This document shows, in pieces, positions 62,667-64,000 of a stretch of 64,000 nt of DNA. This DNA comes from Flavivirga spongiicola. Lineage in GTDB: Bacteria > Bacteroidota > Bacteroidia > Flavobacteriales > Flavobacteriaceae. The notes under the pieces were generated by a model, which was not told where the DNA came from, did not search any database, and was given only the letters and a program-made list of their open reading frames with translations. The position numbers were made by a program, and so were the translations under genes. Numbering within the stretch: position 1 is the stretch's first letter; every line of letters starts with the position of its first letter. Location of the stretch: NCBI RefSeq assembly GCF_030540825.1, contig NZ_JAUOEO010000001.1, positions 531,001 to 595,000 of the forward strand. The letters run 5' to 3'.

Positions 62667-64000
62667 GTTTAGTATTAACACATGCTTATTACTTAAATGA
62701 AGACCCGAAAGAGTTGCTCATTATGAAACCGTATACGCCTTTAGGGTTATTATATATTTCGTCTTACTTAAATGAAAAAAATGTTGAAAACCATGTTTTT
62801 GATTCTACCTTTTATTCTCAGGAAGAACAATTAGCGTTTATTCAAAATAAACAACCTAAAGCTGTAGCTATTTATACCAATTTGATGACCAAAATCAATG
62901 TCATTAAACTTATTAAACTGTTAAAAAATGATTCTAAATATGGTTTTCCTAAAATAATTTTAGGTGGACCGGATATTACTTACAATTGCGAAAATTATTT
63001 GAACACTGGTGCTCATTTTTTAGTTATAGGAGAAGGAGAACAAACAACTTTGGAATTATATCATGCCATTTTAAACGACAGCAATTATCAAAACATTCCC
63101 GGAATTGCTTTTTTAGAAAACACTAGTATCAAGAAAACAGCACCTAGAACTAAAATTAAGGACCTTTCGGAGTTACCCTTACCGAATAGAGAAGCCATTC
63201 CTATTGACAAGTATTTAGATACTTGGAAAACCTACCATGGTAAAAGCTCAATGACCGTTAGTACGCAACGAGGTTGTCCTTATACGTGTAAATGGTGTAG
63301 TACTGCCGTTTACGGACAAAGCTATAGAAGACGCCCTGCAGATATGGTTGCTGCAGAATTACGGATGCTAAAAGACACTTACAAACCAGATGCTATCTGG
63401 TTTGTAGATGATGTCTTCACTGTAAGTCATAAATGGATACAAAGCTTTCATCAAGAAGTAATAAAACAAAATGCTGTTATTCCTTTTGAATGCATTACAA
63501 GAGCAGAACGCTTAAATGATGAGATTTTACAGTTATTAAAAGAAGCCGGTTGTTTTCGAATTTGGATCGGTGCTGAAAGCGGATCTCAAAAAATTATTGA
63601 TGCCATGGATAGACGTGTAGATGTTGATGTTGTAAAAGAAGCTATTCAAAAAACGAATGCTTTAGGTATAGAAACAGGTACATTTATCATGGTTGGCTAC
63701 CCAGGTGAAGATGAAACGGATATTAATAAAACTATTAGCTATTTAAAAGCAGCTAATCCAACTCATTTCACAATTACAGTGGCGTATCCAATTAAGGGGA
63801 CTTCTTTATACAATGAGATCAAAGATAAAATAACGGTGCAACCAAATTGGGAAACTTCGACAGATCGCGATATTGATTTTACTAGAACTTATTCTAGAAA
63901 ATTTTATGATTATGCGGTGAAACGTATTGTAAATGAAGTTAATTCCCATAAAGAGATATCGAAAGGGGAAAATAAAAATTTATTGTTTTTTTTAAAGTTA
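62663..64000 (+). CDS. Second radical SAM/B12-binding-like enzyme (3' end outside window)
   Basis: A frame from GTG at 62663, overlapping the preceding stop by 4 nt (GTGA), is open to the window edge (446 codons). An N-terminal B12-binding-type domain (YTPLGLLYISSYLNEKNVEN, GGPDITYNCENYLNTGAHFL, VIGEGEQTTLELYHA) is followed by the radical SAM motif C205-x3-C209-x2-C212 in TQRGCPYTCKWCSTAVYGQS, then DDVFTVSHKWIQSF, GAESGSQKIIDAMDRRV and FIMVGYPGEDETDI. It is a clear paralogue of the upstream radical SAM protein in layout. The C-terminus is cut by the window. Confidence 0.9.
   Translation, partial: MSLVLTHAYYLNEDPKELLIMKPYTPLGLLYISSYLNEKNVENHVFDSTFYSQEEQLAFIQNKQPKAVAIYTNLMTKINVIKLIKLLKNDSKYGFPKIILGGPDITYNCENYLNTGAHFLVIGEGEQTTLELYHAILNDSNYQNIPGIAFLENTSIKKTAPRTKIKDLSELPLPNREAIPIDKYLDTWKTYHGKSSMTVSTQRGCPYTCKWCSTAVYGQSYRRRPADMVAAELRMLKDTYKPDAIWFVDDVFTVSHKWIQSFHQEVIKQNAVIPFECITRAERLNDEILQLLKEAGCFRIWIGAESGSQKIIDAMDRRVDVDVVKEAIQKTNALGIETGTFIMVGYPGEDETDINKTISYLKAANPTHFTITVAYPIKGTSLYNEIKDKITVQPNWETSTDRDIDFTRTYSRKFYDYAVKRIVNEVNSHKEISKGENKNLLFFLKL

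Noticed and set aside
1..64000. tRNA or rRNA genes, prophage, integrase, IS elements, classical defence systems
   Set aside because: Looked for clover-leaf-like GTTCRA stretches, rRNA-like sequence, transposase motifs and defence-gene signatures; none seen by eye. A tRNA search program would be needed to exclude tRNAs fully.

Overview
The window is AT-rich, gene-dense DNA from a member of the Bacteroidota, most likely a marine flavobacterium (Flavobacteriaceae). The signs are a SusC/SusD pair behind an ECF sigma/FecR module, a type IX secretion (T9SS) C-terminal sorting domain, DUF3810/DUF4252/DUF5777 proteins, many lipoproteins with short lipoboxes followed by Asp/Lys-rich stretches, no Shine-Dalgarno sequences before most starts, and several promoters with the Bacteroidota -7 box TAnnTTTG. 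No rRNA, tRNA, CRISPR array, integrase or insertion sequence was found.

Layout. 1-6.65 kb (minus): sigma - fecR - susC - susD nutrient-uptake operon (susD runs off the left edge). The fecR-susC junction is present three times, twice as decayed relics. 7-20.7 kb: housekeeping and envelope genes: pepD, a DUF3810 metalloprotease-like protein, two tandem amidohydrolase-family exported proteins, a DUF6503-like lipoprotein, a large T9SS-exported protein, an rRNA 2'-O-methyltransferase, an M48 protease and a small lipoprotein. 20.7-28.3 kb: repeat-bearing intergenic DNA, a DEAD-box helicase with a long leader, a DinB-like protein, a frameshifted pseudogene, VOC, SRPBCC, TrmH, a sirtuin and a cupin. 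28.4-36.4 kb: an orphan CapK-like adenylate-forming enzyme, a glycosyltransferase, a heme-binding protein, purB with its helical upstream neighbour, and a sigma/anti-sigma/DUF4252 operon with a visible ECF promoter. 36.6-48.2 kb: an S41 protease, a PP-loop ATPase and a complete cobalamin salvage locus. In that locus a cobalamin riboswitch drives btuB and a BtuG-like propeller on the minus strand, and cobU-cobT-cobS-cobC-btuF-btuC-btuD run divergently on the plus strand. 48.5-52.5 kb: a Tat-exported GH109-like oxidoreductase/glycosidase beside an unusual membrane-spanning regulator (periplasmic LamG, cytoplasmic winged helix plus BTAD-like region). 52.7-56 kb: rmuC, then a SatD-DUF3307-thioesterase operon. 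56-59.5 kb: a DoxX-like gene divergent from an ECF sigma operon (sigma, OB-fold, DUF5777, mono-heme lipoprotein, YceI). 59.5-64 kb: nucleotidyltransferase - radical SAM - methyltransferase - radical SAM, an unassigned biosynthetic operon running off the right edge.

Most notable signals. (1) Four 18-bp dyads with an exact 28-bp period lie over the promoter of satD: copy 3 sits in the spacer between the -33 and -7 boxes and copy 4 covers the expected start site. (2) A perfectly symmetric pair of divergent promoters (TTGTAAC-N18-TCTAAA on both strands) lies between the DoxX-like gene and its neighbouring sigma factor. (3) The fecR-susC junction is triplicated, with decayed coding ends but well-kept spacers. 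(4) The LamG/winged-helix membrane regulator sits next to the GH109-like gene. (5) The right-hand radical-SAM operon has no assigned product. All assignments come from reading the sequence; no database search was run.
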